From Eudromia elegans (Eukaryota > Chordata > Aves > Tinamiformes > Tinamidae), in contig PTEX01000015.1 of the NCBI GenBank assembly GCA_003342815.1, forward strand, positions 1,920,499 through 1,984,498: a stretch of 64,000 nucleotides of DNA. The letters run 5' to 3'. Below are positions 13,701 to 26,029 of the stretch, in pieces (position 1 is the first letter of the stretch; every line of letters begins with the position of its first letter). The position numbers were made by a program, and so were the translations under genes. Below the pieces are notes generated by a model. The model did not search any database. It was not told the DNA's origin and was given only the letters and a program-made list of their open reading frames with translations.

Positions 13701-15749
13701 AAAAACTGAAGATCACATAAACTTTAAATGCTAGGAAACTGAGTTCCACAGCAAATTCCAAAAAAGATCTCCTAAAATAACATATATGATAACGAAATGT
13801 ATATTATTAACTATCAAAGAAGAAAATGTGTTACTGAATGCTGTTTTTCACAAATGCGTTTAAATTTTATGTTAGCAAGTAAATAAAACCAAATTCTAGG
13901 TGATGATAGTGTTCCTATAGAATCTAACCATTATTTATCCCACTTGTGTTCATAGCTTTCCCAGGTTTTAAGCTGGTTGGTGAGAAATGTCATGCCTGGT
14001 ACGATTCAATCAAAACAATTTGGCCATTTCTAAGAGGGATAAAGAAAGAAAACACTTCAATCCATATTCATAATAATGACTGGCTATTTTTAAGATGACT
14101 AGAGCAAGACTGTGAAATTTAAGTTGAGGAAGTGATTTTGACCTTCCCTATGAATTTGTTTGAATAAGTAATTAAACTTGGAAAACTGTGGCCCATGGCA
14201 GCTGCATGACTTGGCAATAGATTACATGTTATCAGGTTAATCATATGGATGCTTCTGCCCACACTTGGCATGCTCTAGGGAAGTCCCAGTGTGACGTTCC
14301 CTAAAATTAGCACAGAGTTTAGTTTTTTTTAAAAAAAAAAAATCTTTTTTTTTTTTTAATAATCTTTCCCTTCCCTTCTGTTTCCTACATTCGTAGAGGA
14401 TGGATAGAGAAATAAGCCAATTTAAATGCAAAGAAGAGTTGATGAGAGAGAAGAAAAGCTCTTGGGCTAAGAAAAGTACAAGCAAGTGAACAGGCAGAGG
14501 AAAAGGAAAGCTAGGGATGACTAGGCAAGGCAAATGCAATAGAGAAATGTAACAGACCATATAAGAGCTGAGATTAGAGGAGGGAAGGTGGAAAATCTGA
14601 AGAATGAAAACTAGAACTGACCATGTGAACAAAATGTTATCAAGAGGACCTACCAAGAGAAAAGCATCACCCGAGCGACAGTGCTGAGACAGCAGGTTTA
14701 CAAAGCATGACAGAAGCCTAGGGGAAGAGATTAAGGTTCAACTACAGTCTTCCCAGGCATACAATGCCAGTAGATGGCAACTTTACATGCACATGAGAGT
14801 GTTTTCCTGGCCACTCCAGTGGTAGGCTAAGGGCAGGTAGGAAATGACACTGGTAAGTTGTTACTGAAGCAGACAAACATATCGCAACAAATCTGCCAAG
14901 GAAGGTTAAAAACAATCTGAACAGAAGGGACAGCATAAAGGAAATGTGATTCCAAGAGTGATTGCTGAGGTCAGGACAGCTGAGATATTTAAGGTGGAAT
15001 CACATTTTAGGAAAAAAAAATAGTTTCTGCTTAGCCATAAGATACCTTTGCTCAAAATAAGGCTCTTTCTGCATGGTTCACACTCATGACACCTCCTTTT
15101 GTTTACTTGATCTGACATCACCATTAATAGGCAAATGATATTGTCAAACAGGGGCAATCCAGAGACCTCCATCCTTTTCAAGTCTTTGACAGCCCTTACC
15201 TACAACAATATTCCTATGTTTGTTGAACGTACCACTTATTTAGGAACTCTTTAGGAACAAAGACTGTTGCGTAATAATGTAGATTTTTTGCTACAATTAC
15301 TTTAACTCATTAAGTCAAGTATCCCAGAAAATTCCATTGTTAATGTTAATCCTGACCAGGCTAAGTGATCTAATCTTCTAAGGAAATCCAAACTTGTTGT
15401 GGATAAGCCTATCACCTCATAAGACCAAAATTCTCACTAAACAAGCAGCTATAAATGCCATCATTCACGTTTCTGCATGATATTTTTAAAATTTCAGATT
15501 TAAAAACTGCAGGTATTTAGATATATTTTTTTAAATTAGCTTTTAGTCCTTACTAATTCTACATAAACCAAATTTTTAATTCCTAAGTTACATGTGATCC
15601 TTATAATATGCCATAGTACTGTCTACCTAAACACTCCCATTTACTACAAACAGAAGAATAATTTGTTTAGCTATATAATCAGCAAAGAGGCAGCACACAA
15701 TAAAAGAAAGCATTCTAGCTTTAAAATGAATAAAAATTGATTGTGTCCC
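7703..15749. other. AT-rich non-coding DNA, no gene seen
   Basis: Eight kilobases without a supported gene or recognised interspersed repeat. Local features are an A/T-only stretch at 11011-11050, a TA/TC-rich low-complexity zone at about 11810-11950, and a somewhat more GC-rich, less stop-dense part at about 9930-10330 whose open frames match nothing I know. The longest minus-strand frame (139 codons, 14237-14656) begins and ends in low-complexity DNA and has no domain. Confidence 0.55.
14323..14357. repeat. T8-A12-TC-T13 low-complexity hairpin
   Basis: A T8 run, an A12 run, the dinucleotide TC and a T13 run follow one another. A12 and T13 can pair as a hairpin with almost no loop. Such a structure is prone to length errors in sequencing and replication. 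Confidence 0.8.
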
Positions 15750-16110
15750 TATAAAAACTAAATTGGCAGAGTGTTAATTGCATTTCACATAAACATCTGC
15801 AGCAGTCGGTGACTCGTTACTGTGCTGTAATGTAATACAGGACACTTAGGAATAAATGCATCCTCCAGATGAGTTCATAGAGATTTTCTAAAAGCGCCTG
15901 ATGAGATTGTAAAAATCTGATTAGTCAGAACTGCTAATGACACTTAAAACAAAGGGAAATCTTTAAATAAAATTATTTTGCTTTTCTTTTCTCTTGATAA
16001 ATTATATGCAAATTACTGTTGATTGAAAAATGCCTGCCTTGAAGGCTAATTCATACTAATGAAGGAAAGGTCATCAGGCACCAGAAGTATTTGCTAAGGA
16101 AACCTGCAGG
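15750..16110. promoter_or_regulatory. candidate conserved non-coding element
   Basis: The block has many words typical of vertebrate developmental enhancers in a compact space: a perfect POU octamer site ATGCAAAT at 16006-16013, TTAATTGCAT near 15774, CTAATTCATACTAATGA near 16045, and GATTAG-type homeodomain words near 15920. No repeat family is recognisable. What is seen is the motif content. Regulatory function and conservation are inferred and cannot be tested without an alignment. Confidence 0.3.
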
Positions 16111-16854
16111 CACTTAGAACTTTGGGAGAACCTAGTCTTCTTTGTGTACAGTAATCGGCTGGAATAAGTAAATATATTCATTCTTCCTGATATTTATTGT
16201 TGCTATAATGCATGAGACATGCTTCAGGGAGCAAAGCAGACTGAATTGCTTCCCTGAAGACCTCAAAGTAAAGACCTAGTACTCAAAAGATATAAACACA
16301 CGCTAAACAAGTGTATGCAAGTAGTATGCAAGCAGTCCCGGCAACCTCAGCCACATTTGTTGGATTTAAAGATCCTAACTGAAAGCTTCTATAATATCTT
16401 TCACCCGACAAATCACAAAATTGTGCCTGCATTTTTAATTCATTTTGATTATAATAAATTAAAATTACACTTTAATATACAAAACAACCATTGGAACATC
16501 CAAACTGGCAACTGCACAGGTTTAAGAAGATGACTGCAGTTCTAGAGAAATGGATTTGGAGTAGATTACAAATCCAGTCAAAGAGTTTGTATGAAAAAAG
16601 TGCTGAATGTATTTTAAGAATAGAAACTGAAATAAACTGAAATTATATACGAAATGAAAATAAAATTGATAAACTGAAATGTCAAGTGCAAAACAGGCAA
16701 AATATAGCACTCATCTCCACTCCAGCTTGTCCGGTCTCAGGTTGTCTTAGGTAAAACACCCCAATAAAAATGTGAATCACCGGGAAGATCTTAAAAGGAA
16801 AGCAAGAGAAAGAGTCAAGTCAGGGAAACAGGAGTTACTAGGACCGACTTAAAA
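16111..16854. other. non-coding DNA, nothing recognised
   Basis: No gene, RNA gene or repeat is recognised here. The sequence is AT-rich and dense in stops. The old CR1 fragment that follows may begin somewhat before 16855, but similarity fades too gradually to place its edge. Confidence 0.5.
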
Positions 16855-17104
16855 GTTGCTAAGTTGGTCTAGAGAGGAGAAAAATGAGAAGAGATAGGAT
16901 AAATCCCTTTTAATTCTCAAAAGTCTTATCAAAAAGGTAAAAGTGAATTTCTCTGTGAGAAACTGTGGGAACTGAGAATATGGTAAAATCTACCCTCACA
17001 GGTGGAGCATCCACTGGTACTAAGATAGGTAGGGGGGTTTGGTCCTGCCTCAGAGCTGGTTAGAGTCAAAATGACCTCTTGAATTTCCTCTCATCTATGT
17101 TTCT
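16855..17104 (+). mobile_element. old CR1 LINE 3' end (sense)
   Basis: The fragment follows the order of a CR1 3' end read in sense. A segment like AGTTGGTCTAGAGAGGAG comes first (the region encoding the Ser-Leu-Glu-Lys-Arg part of the ORF2 C-terminus in intact copies). Next come TGATA-like and CTTTT-AATTCTCAAA words, then GAGAAACTGTGGGA, then the 3' UTR words TTGGTCCTGCCTCAGAGC and ATGACCTCTTGA, ending in CTATGTTTCTGT, the usual CR1 tail wording. Part of the middle is missing and the reading frame is lost. The divergence is high, which suggests an old insertion of the type shared with turtles and crocodiles. The family call is from memory of CR1 sequences and the left edge is approximate. 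Confidence 0.6.
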
Positions 17105-18990
17105 GTTAAAGTTGTCAAATTTACAATCAGTGCGATTAAAATATTGTAGTGATATGCAATGTAATAAAAATATCATGAGGGAGAAAAAGCCTATGGAAAG
17201 TTTAAAAAGGCTGATATCCTTTTCATTCATATTTCAAATACTAGTCTCAAATGGGCCTCAAAAATACATATATAAATAATGTCCTTTACAGCCAAATAGT
17301 AAAGCAACTACAAAAAAGAGCAGGGAGTTTCTTGTACTGTTTTCAGTATTACCATTAAAGTGGTAGCTGAGAATGAACTCAAAAATCTTTTTTACCTTCT
17401 TTGGGCTTCTACAAAATGGTGTCCCACTCCTGATAAAGTCTTCTGAAGAGCACTTCTCAGTTCAAAAAAGAGCAAAGTCCAGCTCTCCAGATATGAGAGT
17501 TTCAAACACAACAAAAATGACTTGTTTCATTGCTGTACGGAGTGTATATTCTCAAATGAGCAAGGTCTTGAGTCTTACCATATTATTCAGTACATATTCT
17601 TATTTCTAATGGACTTCTCTAATACGTTACAAGCAATGTGGTCTGAATTGTGGCTGGTGCAGTACCTTTCAATGGATGAAAGTGGGCGGACATATGGAAC
17701 CACTACAGTCCGTTCTATTCATCGATTAAGGGAAGGTCCTAAATCACGAGCCATAACTTCAGCACGTTGGTGACTGCACTGATTTTAGTGGGACAATTTA
17801 CCCCTGAAGTTAATGCCTAGGCTGATTCAGACCCTTAAAACAATCAGATAAGGCTGGCCAAAATGTGGTTCTTGAGAGAGGCGGATGTTCAGAGCAGCAA
17901 AGAGGAATTTCCCTACAGCAGGACTAAACGGAGAGGTCAACAGCAAGGTTTTGGTTGAGCTGCCAGGTGAGCTGTGCCCAGGAGGATTCAGCTTGCAGAA
18001 GCAGACATGACTCAACTGCTCCAGGGCTCAGATGTGAGCCAGGGCAGTGCTACAGAGCAGTGGGACTCTTCTGTCCTCTCTTATCTGGAAATCACGCTCC
18101 TTCTGTCTCTGATTCTCCCAAGGAATAAATACGTATTATGTGGCTTTTTATCCACAAGATTTTCAGAATGTGGCTCCTAAAATGAAGACGTTTGGCCTCC
18201 TCTGGTTAAATATTTGCAACCCCTGGAAAGAATTGAACTTAAGTATTTACAGTTCATCTGCTCAACCCTCAGCAGCCTCACTGCAAGGGATTGCACTGGA
18301 GTCCTTGCTCAAAATCATCAAAAAATAAAGGACGCTTCCTGAGGTCTCCTTCCTTACTGAAAGTGTCCCAACTGGTGGTAGCACATAGGCAAGAAAACAT
18401 GGAGCAATCACCAAAGCATTTTCACAAGGTAAAGTCCTTCTCCCAAAATACCGGCAGAAAGTCTTTGCTTTTATTTAAATCACGGATGGAAAATATGCCA
18501 GAAAATGCGAAGAGTCCTTTCAATTCATATTTCTGTTTCTGTGTTTTTCTCCTAAGTAAGTAAATACCATTAAAATAGTTTCTGTGGCAAAAGTTTGATA
18601 TATTATATAATTTCCAACTATGTGCATCCTGATGAGGGAACTCATTCTTTTCCAGGATGAATGACTGGAGAACATCTTTTCCCTGCACTGAGAACTAGGC
18701 AGTTGTTACCATGACAAAATTCACAAGGCAACCATATGGGCAAACAGGGTGTTTTTCTGCCATTCTCTCCCCGACATCTCAAAACATTTTGCTGGACCAG
18801 TTAATGACATCTGAACTGCTAAGTTCTAGGTGCACCAGTGAAATCCAAATGCTTTTGGCATTTGAAGATGGGAGATAGGCTCTACCTTCATGCTGCTTTC
18901 TCTGGCACAGTAAAAGCATTCCCATAGTCTCATAGCAGCCACAAAAGGGTGACTACAGAGCAACTCTAGCAAGTGATTTTTTTTAAAAAA

Positions 18991-18996
<6 letters not shown>
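17105..18996. other. non-coding DNA, no gene seen
   Basis: No supported gene. The part at about 17360-18560 has several overlapping open frames of 60-90 codons in different phases, none with coding character or a known domain. A possible very old dispersed repeat at 17763-17835 is listed separately. Confidence 0.5.
17763..17835 (+). repeat. possible ancient amniote dispersed repeat
   Basis: The words CACTGATTTTAGTGGGAC, then AATTTACCCCTGAAGTTAAT, then a GATTCAGACCC ending resemble an old dispersed sequence seen in reptile and bird genomes, whose theme is ACTTCAATGGGA followed by a GGATCAGGGCC-type ending. I recall the theme but not a firm family name. Only about 70 bp match, so chance is a real alternative. 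Confidence 0.3.

Positions 18997-19024
<28 letters not shown>
18997..19024. repeat. (TG)14 microsatellite
   Basis: Fourteen perfect TG units, preceded by a T8-A8 stretch. It is probably polymorphic in length. Confidence 0.95.
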
Positions 19025-19027
<3 letters not shown>

Positions 19028-21704
19028 TTGGAATAAAAGAAAATAACATAGCTGGTCTTTAGCATGCAAACTGCTTTGGTCTGATATATGATAAAGTGTC
19101 TTCCAATTTCAGTTCTTTAAAAAATGAGAAAGTTGTCTTTCTGACTTTTCTAGATTTACTGATAGCAGATATTTTCTGTTCTTTAGAATCTATAATAATA
19201 ATAAAGACAGGCTGTAAAATACCCCTCTGAGACTGTGTGTTGTAGCAAAGTCTGGTATGAATACTTACTGAAATATTTCAGTGAATCATAAAATTGTGTG
19301 TTCCAGTCCATTGGCTTCTAATTTAGATAATTCAGTAAGATCTGAATTCGGAATGTTCACTGTTATATAAGGGGCACCCTGTAAGGGACTTACATTAGGC
19401 TATTAAGACTTCAGTTTTACAGGACTGTAGTTATGTCATCTACTTGAAGCAAAAGTATAACTGAATTAAAAAAAAGAAAGTGCTCAGCAGGGTGCTTACA
19501 TGTGCATTTATAAGGAAAATATTTATACCTGCTGTTTACCCAGACATTGCTTTCTAATAACATCCACAATGTCTTCATGAGTAGATCACACTTTCCTCCT
19601 ATATAGAGAAGCATTTATATAAGAAGAGCAGAAAATTGGCTCTGAGTTAAACATCAATACAAACCACCACCAGATTCAAAATGAAGGATAAAGTCTCTTT
19701 GTCTCTTAGTTGGAGGAAAAACCTCCTAACATATCTTTTCCATAGTAACAATTTTGCCTTTTGTCAAGCGGCTCGCTCCTCTCTGCGATATTTCATCTAA
19801 GTTCAGTGAGTGAAGAGTCTGCCACAGAGGGTTCATTTTTACCCATGTTAGTTCAGCTGCAATTTGTCCTGATTGATTTAATACGTGTAACTATTATGTA
19901 ACTCAGAGTGTCTTCCAGTGTTTTAATCTAATTGATCATTTCCTTTTTGAAACATCTGCTACATGGGTACAGCATACTTCCTGATCGTGATTTTGAAAAC
20001 TTTCAATTTATGAGCTGTGTTTCTGATATCAAAATATTTACTTAAAACTTGCCAAAAGTTACAAGAGCTGGAAACCACTGTTTTGATTTTGCACCAGTAT
20101 CTTGTATGGTGGGCTTTTGTCCCAGAGTGAATGTGTTAATGAAGTCAACATTGTGATTTGGACATATGGATGGATACACAGCCCTATCTATACATGCTAT
20201 TTAGTTTCAGAAACACGCAGTAAAAAGTTTGTCAGGAGAAAAAGGAAAAGTTATGAAAACCAGAGTGATCCACTATGGATTATAGGAAGGAAACTTGGAG
20301 CTAGGTCTCTTCTTGTGTGTGCATACGAAGTAGTCCAACTCATTAGTTATCTCACTCAACCTTGACGTTCATTTTTATGGAGGACAGGGCTACAAACGAC
20401 TTTAGCAGGCATGCAGAGTCTCTTCCTGGAGAAACACATTTAGGCAAAAACACAGTAGCCATTTACAGAAACTTGCAAGAGGAATGTGGTTCATGTTAGG
20501 AGCTTATCTCGAGACATGAGTTATTTGTTTCCCCTAATAAACATCCTATTACATCGGCTGCTATGTTTAGGTTCAAGATTGACAAGGGGGCCTGGCATAG
20601 CAAGGATTTAGCTACTGTCTCGTGGTGCTGCAGACCAGATGCTGAAAAGACTCGTCTCACACAGAGTTGTTTTAATATTTGTGCTGCAGCCAGGCAGGCG
20701 AGTTTCCTGTATGTGAAGAACATTTGAGCAGTAGGCGTCAACACTGGAAGAATTCTTGTTCTTTAATTAGGTCACTGATCTCGCTCTATTTCCATGGCTT
20801 GACCAGTACAATTTTTTTCTGGTCAGCCTGTCCTTTCTGGTTCAGTCAGAAAATGATGTTTAAAACTGCCTTTCTGATACATTCCTCCAAACGCCTTGCA
20901 CTTGTATAGTGATTAACATAAATGCAGAGGGATGGTAAAGGAGTTTAAAATCCTGTCATATATGACCAGTGATGGTGTATACTCCTTTATAGAGGTGTAT
21001 GTGATGCAATGTGGCACCTACCAATAAAAAGTATGGCCCACAAATATCTGGATGAGTTGTGACCAGTTTTCATTATCTGAGAGTTATAGATATTTGCAGA
21101 ATTATCACTAAACTTCCAAAATTCTATTTTTTTTAGTACAGCTTTGTGTAACAAAGAAATAGATTAACAATAAAAGACATATCAAACGTTTACGGTTCTC
21201 CATCATTTTTAAGTGGTAGTTGGGACCTGCAGTTTTTGTTGTTGTTTGTTTTGTTTCATTTTTAATTATATTATCCTTTTGTTAGTCACTCTTTAGCCCG
21301 TAAAGGTCAAGAAATTTCATCTACTATTAATATTAGCTGGTTTTTTAATTCACTAATAAATCCACACTCCAGATAGATGTCTCAAAAGTGAGCTTCATAA
21401 ATCTGACCATTCAAAGGCATACTTTTAATGTGATATAATTCAAAACAATGGGCTTTTAAACACATTGTCGATTATAGACTAATGTCACATAGACAAATTA
21501 TCAACTGGTGGAAACTGGCATATCCCACAAGGTGACTCTGGCAATTACAAAAAAGGGAAGTATTTGGTCCACAAAATTATTTCAAGTAACTAAAAGAACC
21601 AATGAGAGCTGTAAAATTTTGTGAGGCTGGTCCCTTTGAAATCACTAGTAATGCTAACTTCAATATGGCCACAGTTTCACTCATGGTTTTCATATTAGAT
21701 GTAG

Positions 21705-21768
21705 TTATTAAAAATAATTATAAAAATAATTATTATATAAATAATTTATATATTAAAAATAATTAAAT
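21705..21768. repeat. A/T-only low-complexity stretch
   Basis: About 64 bp made almost solely of A and T, with repeated TAATTAT and ATAAATAATT words that can fold back on each other. No retroelement or gene is associated with it. Confidence 0.8.
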
Positions 21769-22714
21769 CGTTCATTCATCTAGGCATGTGTCATCTGTGA
21801 TCAGTTCCCCTAGACACTAACATGAACCATTCATATGTTGCTATTATCAGTATAAACTAGTAATAGTTAGAAAAATATAGAAACAAAATATCTGCAAAAG
21901 CACTTCTTTGGTATGGTTAATTACAGTAAGGCTAAGATGTTCCAATTACCCTTGGTTTATAATGAAGATCTTCCCTACAGACTTAAAGCTCACCACTGAA
22001 AATCAATTTCTAACAACAGAAAACCAAAGAGCATGACAAGTGACCAGCCAACTCATCACCTTGGCTGCGGTTCAGAAATGCCAATCAACTTAAAAATGAG
22101 TCTTGGCACTAGCAGGATTTTCTCAATTTTCTTTCCATCAGATACCTAGAAAAGGTAAGAAGTATAGAATTCCTTTTTATAAGTTCCCTTCTGGGAGATG
22201 TGATCTGCCAAATCAAGACTTTTGAGATTGTTAGTGATTGCAATACTTTGCTCCTGCAAAGATTAAAAGATAAGTACAAGAGGAAAGAAAGTGAGGGATT
22301 CAGTATAAACATTTCTAAAATTTGATTATCTTTTAGAACAAAATTTACCTTAATAGATCAATTTTCATGTAAGTAAGCTTGAGATCCATTTACACCAGAT
22401 GATAGACTTGTACTTACAGTACGAGTGGGAAGACTTCTATACATCTTTCCAGTTCATTTAACCCAATTACTTATATCAGTTTATGGAATGCACCTTTTTA
22501 CTCAAATCTGTTTCACCAAAAATACCTGGCAGGAAAAAGTTTAAAATCGACTGACAGTCACCAAAAAAGATTCCTTCTGATTGTTTATCAGTAAATTCAC
22601 TCATTTAAACACGTTTGTGTTTCTCCACAGACAGGGGACACAAATAGAGTACATATACAAATCCTCAAAATAAAAGGCACAGGCTCATAAGTATCCTGTG
22701 AAGCAAAGAAAAGC

Positions 22715-22730
22715 TTTTTTTTTTTTTTTT
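22715..22730. repeat. poly(T) tract, 16 bases
   Basis: An uninterrupted T run followed by CCC. No retrocopy is recognised beside it. Confidence 0.85.
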
Positions 22731-23256
22731 CCCTCATGTTGTGGGTTTTCAATTTGTTTTGTTCTCAACATAATGGGAATACATTTGGGTCCTGGAGTTT
22801 AGCTGCATTAGATAGTTTTTGTGGTTATCAAATCTCATAGCTTGGCCTGAGCTTTTTAAAGTTGCCACAAAAGCGGTTGCTGTTTTGTACACGCTCCTGG
22901 CATAAACATTATCAATTAGACAGACTGACATAAAAAGATTGGTCATTCAAAAGCAAGAACTTCCCCCAGGAATTGCTGCATTTTATCAGGCTCTCAGAAG
23001 TCTAGGGCTCTGCTTACGCAATGAACGTTTCACAGAAACAATAGTCATTCAAAATTTAATAATTACTTTGCATTCCTCTGTTAAAAAAAAAAAAACCACT
23101 TAAATCAATTTCCTCTTGCAACCTAACAAGGGTTTACATCTACAGTCTGCACTCATGTTTACTAGTTCACATTTGAACAGGCATTCAGCCAGCTTTAGAT
23201 GTTGCCCGTTTCTATGTAAACGTTCATTTATTTAAGTTCATTTTTTATTTATTCCT

Positions 23257-23667
23257 TTGAAGCTCCTGGGTAAAAATGGCTATGGAAAACCACTCCCGGT
23301 TCCTCATCCTAAGACAAAGGAGCAATCCCAAATCCGTCGGCATGCCAGTGGCAGAGCTGCCAAAGGGAGCATTCTCCTGCCACGAAGAAGCCTTGGGACC
23401 CAAACTTGGTGCCAGACACTCTGCTCCTCCAAGGGTGGCTCGGCAGGTCTGTGTCTCCATCTCATATCCTTGGGGACCGCCCAGCCCTCCAAACTGTCAT
23501 GTCACCTGCCCGCTCCCTTCCCGGCTTCTAGACCTGGGCTGCGCTCCCAGTGTGCTTCATTGCTTCAAAGAGCACCCCAAGTACTCCAGTTCCTTGTAAA
23601 AGCCAAGGGTGCCAATAAATGGGCGCTGAGAAGGTTTGATTGGTTTGATTGTTTACTGCCGGTTTGA
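23257..23667 (+). other. GC-rich patch with two long open frames, unknown
   Basis: A 400-bp patch clearly richer in G+C than its surroundings. Two plus-strand frames stay open across most of it (136 and 107 codons) and a minus-strand frame is also partly open. Multiple open frames are what a GC-rich patch gives by chance because stops are AT-rich. The predicted peptides are rich in Ser, Pro, Leu and Arg and show no domain. There is a short tandem copy of GGTTTGATT at 23633-23650. It could be an old exon, an unrecognised repeat or simply a GC-rich island. I do not call it a gene. Confidence 0.35.
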
Positions 23668-24699
23668 CTTGATGGGCAATGGAAAGCCCTCGCTCTATGG
23701 AAAGCACAGATGCTCAGAGAGCTGCACGTCCGAGGCAGTATCAGAATTGAGCTCTATGCACCCTGTGAAAGCAAGCAGCCTTAAAACAGCAAATCAGGGC
23801 ATATTTTTTTTAAAAAAAAGGAATATGAAGAATTTTTATAGTGCATAATATTATAGTGACAATATCACTTTTTTCCTTTTCTCATTTAGTAAGTCAAGAG
23901 CAAGAACTAAAACACTATTATTTTTTCTTCGCCTCAAGTCTCATGCCATATGTTTTCCTAGCCAATTTACACTAAAATAAACAAACTCATTTTCATGAAA
24001 AGCTAAGAAATTAGAGTCTGAATAAATCAATTACTTCCTAAGGCTTACAATGTCTCCTGACTTAAGCAGTTAAATTAAAAACCATGTGAGGTCCTGTTTC
24101 TTTGAAGAATCTAAAGCTTTCCACCTTACTTAGGCTTTGTGGAAAAATGTTATGTGTGCATTTGGGTTCAGCATCAGGTTTAAAGTGAGGAAAATCATAT
24201 ATATCATTATTATGGCAACACTGATAGAATAAGCATACTAAGATCTATCCAATCCTCTTTATATATATATATTTAAGTGGGTTTATGTTGTCAGTAAAGA
24301 AATAACAAGTTGATATTGGGGGCCTATTATGTTATTGATGTGGAAGCAAATTAACACTGATAGGAGTGTTTCTATTACACAATGTGCAATTCCTCCTTAT
24401 TTTTAGAATTTAATAAAAACCACATATATTCCTTTATTTGTGGAATATTACAAAATCACTTATTCCGAAGAAAAAAGAGTGAAAGAAAACATATTGGAGA
24501 CCACCTTTCATTATTATCTTTCTTAGCTTTTTCTAGATATGCCTGTACAGTCCAAGCTGTGCACAAAGCCAATAAGAAAAATAGGGAAGAAAAGGAAAAG
24601 ACTGTGAAGAAATCTGAAGAGTATACAAGAAAACATAGATTCCTGTCTCCAGCACAAAAGAAATTGGAATTTTATCTTTTGTTGTGTGTCAAAGGGTAG
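23668..24699. other. AT-rich non-coding DNA, nothing recognised
   Basis: No gene, RNA gene or repeat recognised. A plus-strand frame of 105 codons at 24382-24699 gives a Lys-rich peptide without a domain and is most likely chance. Confidence 0.55.
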
Positions 24700-25901
24700 G
24701 ATTACCCTCAGTGAAGTCCTGGATCATACTGTTCCTAATGTTCATAGCTCTGCCGTCTCCCACCTAGAGACCCAGGCCTGTTGTCTCTGCTGCTGGAGCA
24801 TCTGTACAATGCTCTGAATAAAACAGGAGCCACAGTCCAAGGAGAAACCTTCATTAAGCAGTGCTCAAAGCACAAACACTTCTGTGGTTCCTCTATACAT
24901 CTGATCAGGGTAAAGACATAAAATGGTCTGCCTAGTTTATTAAGAAACATTTCCAGGTTTTCAGTTCCTTCAGCTGCGAAGCATGTAGGGGCTGTGTGCC
25001 TCATACCACATTGGAGCCAACAATTTTCAGAAGACTGCAACCAATCAGTTTTTTGAGTAGAAGAGAGAGAGTTCTTGTCCTAATATCTTCATGCACTGGG
25101 CTGACAGCTACTGACAGCAGGTCCTCAGTACTTTTCATGAACATAAACATGTGCTCTTTGCAGTGACCAGCTGCTTCACTTAGTAGGCTGCCTAAATCAC
25201 AGCTCTGAAATTTATCTTGCTAATGTCCCCAGCTAGTACCAACAGCAGGTCTGATGACCGGCAGCAGCAGTCCTCAATAGAAGTAGTGAATCTCTTTTTC
25301 TTCCTTTCCACATTCCTTGACAGCACTGCAGGTTTGTAGACAAGACCCACATCCTCCTTCTCCTCTTCTGACATATCCTATGGAGAAGCCAGCCCCACAT
25401 TCTCAAGAACACTCTCATTTCATGCACAAGACTCAACCCTATTCTCTCACTTATCCAGATCTTCTTATTATGCAGAGGAGAAGACTTTTACCTGTTCAGG
25501 GACCTGCCTGGCAGGGTCCCATGCGGCTAGAGGGGTCCATGACAATCTCCCCAAAGCACTGTCCAACCAACATGCATGAAGCTGAGGAAGCATAGGAGAA
25601 GTACACAACAGCTGAACAAGGCACTCCCCATATAGCTCAAAGACTAAAATGAAGTACATAGAAGGAGGAGGCAGGGCCAGGCTACATGGAGGAAGCATAG
25701 AAATACGGTATAAGTGTGTAGGCATGCATGTAGAAAAGTCACAGCTTAGCCAGAATTGAAAGTAGCAATGGCAAAAGGAAGAGCTTCTGCAAGTGCAGTA
25801 GAAACAAAAGGAAGGATAAGAAAAATGTGGACCCACAGTTAAAAGCACAGGGCAAAGGACACGCAAAAAGCTGAGGAAATGGATACTTTTTTTGCCTCAG
25901 T
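24700..25901. other. unrecognised medium-GC segment left of the CR1 cluster
   Basis: Base composition rises compared with the neighbours and open frames of 90-130 codons appear on both strands, none with a known domain. The segment ends exactly where a block shared with position 33354 begins. Its texture is like that of an old interspersed repeat, but I cannot match it to a family and see no clear terminal repeats. Confidence 0.35.
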
Positions 25902-25994
25902 TTTCCCTGGTAACGTTTGCCCTCAAGCCTCCCAGCATGCTAACCAAGCAGTAGAGTTTGTGGGACTAAAATATTACCCTCCATTACAGGAAGA
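25902..25994. repeat. 93-bp dispersed block, copy A
   Basis: This block aligns without gaps to 33354-33446, with three differences in 93 bases. It lies directly beyond the 3' end of an antisense CR1 fragment, as does the other copy. It is not part of any CR1 3' end that I know. It may be a 3'-transduced flank, part of an unrecognised repeat family that contains CR1 sequence, or one side of a small segmental duplication. Confidence 0.8.
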
Positions 25995-26029
25995 TGTGCA
26001 CATAGGTCCACTGGACCAGATGAGATCAA

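Larger units (their letters stand above)
19025..23256. other. AT-rich non-coding DNA, no gene seen
   Basis: No supported gene or interspersed repeat. Low-complexity spots are the A/T stretch at 21705-21768, T16 at 22715-22730 and A13 at 23083-23095. The stretch 22960-23090 is again rich in ATTTAATAATTA-like words, which may mark a conserved element, but the evidence is weak. Confidence 0.55.

Noticed and set aside
14237-14656. 139-codon minus-strand frame
   Set aside because: It crosses a T/A homopolymer stretch and has no domain. The hydrophobic look comes from purine-rich DNA read on the opposite strand.
22715-22730. Poly(T) as the tail of a minus-strand retrocopy
   Set aside because: No gene-like or SINE-like sequence is recognisable on the side where the copy would lie. 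The same holds for the tracts at 4590 and 47746.
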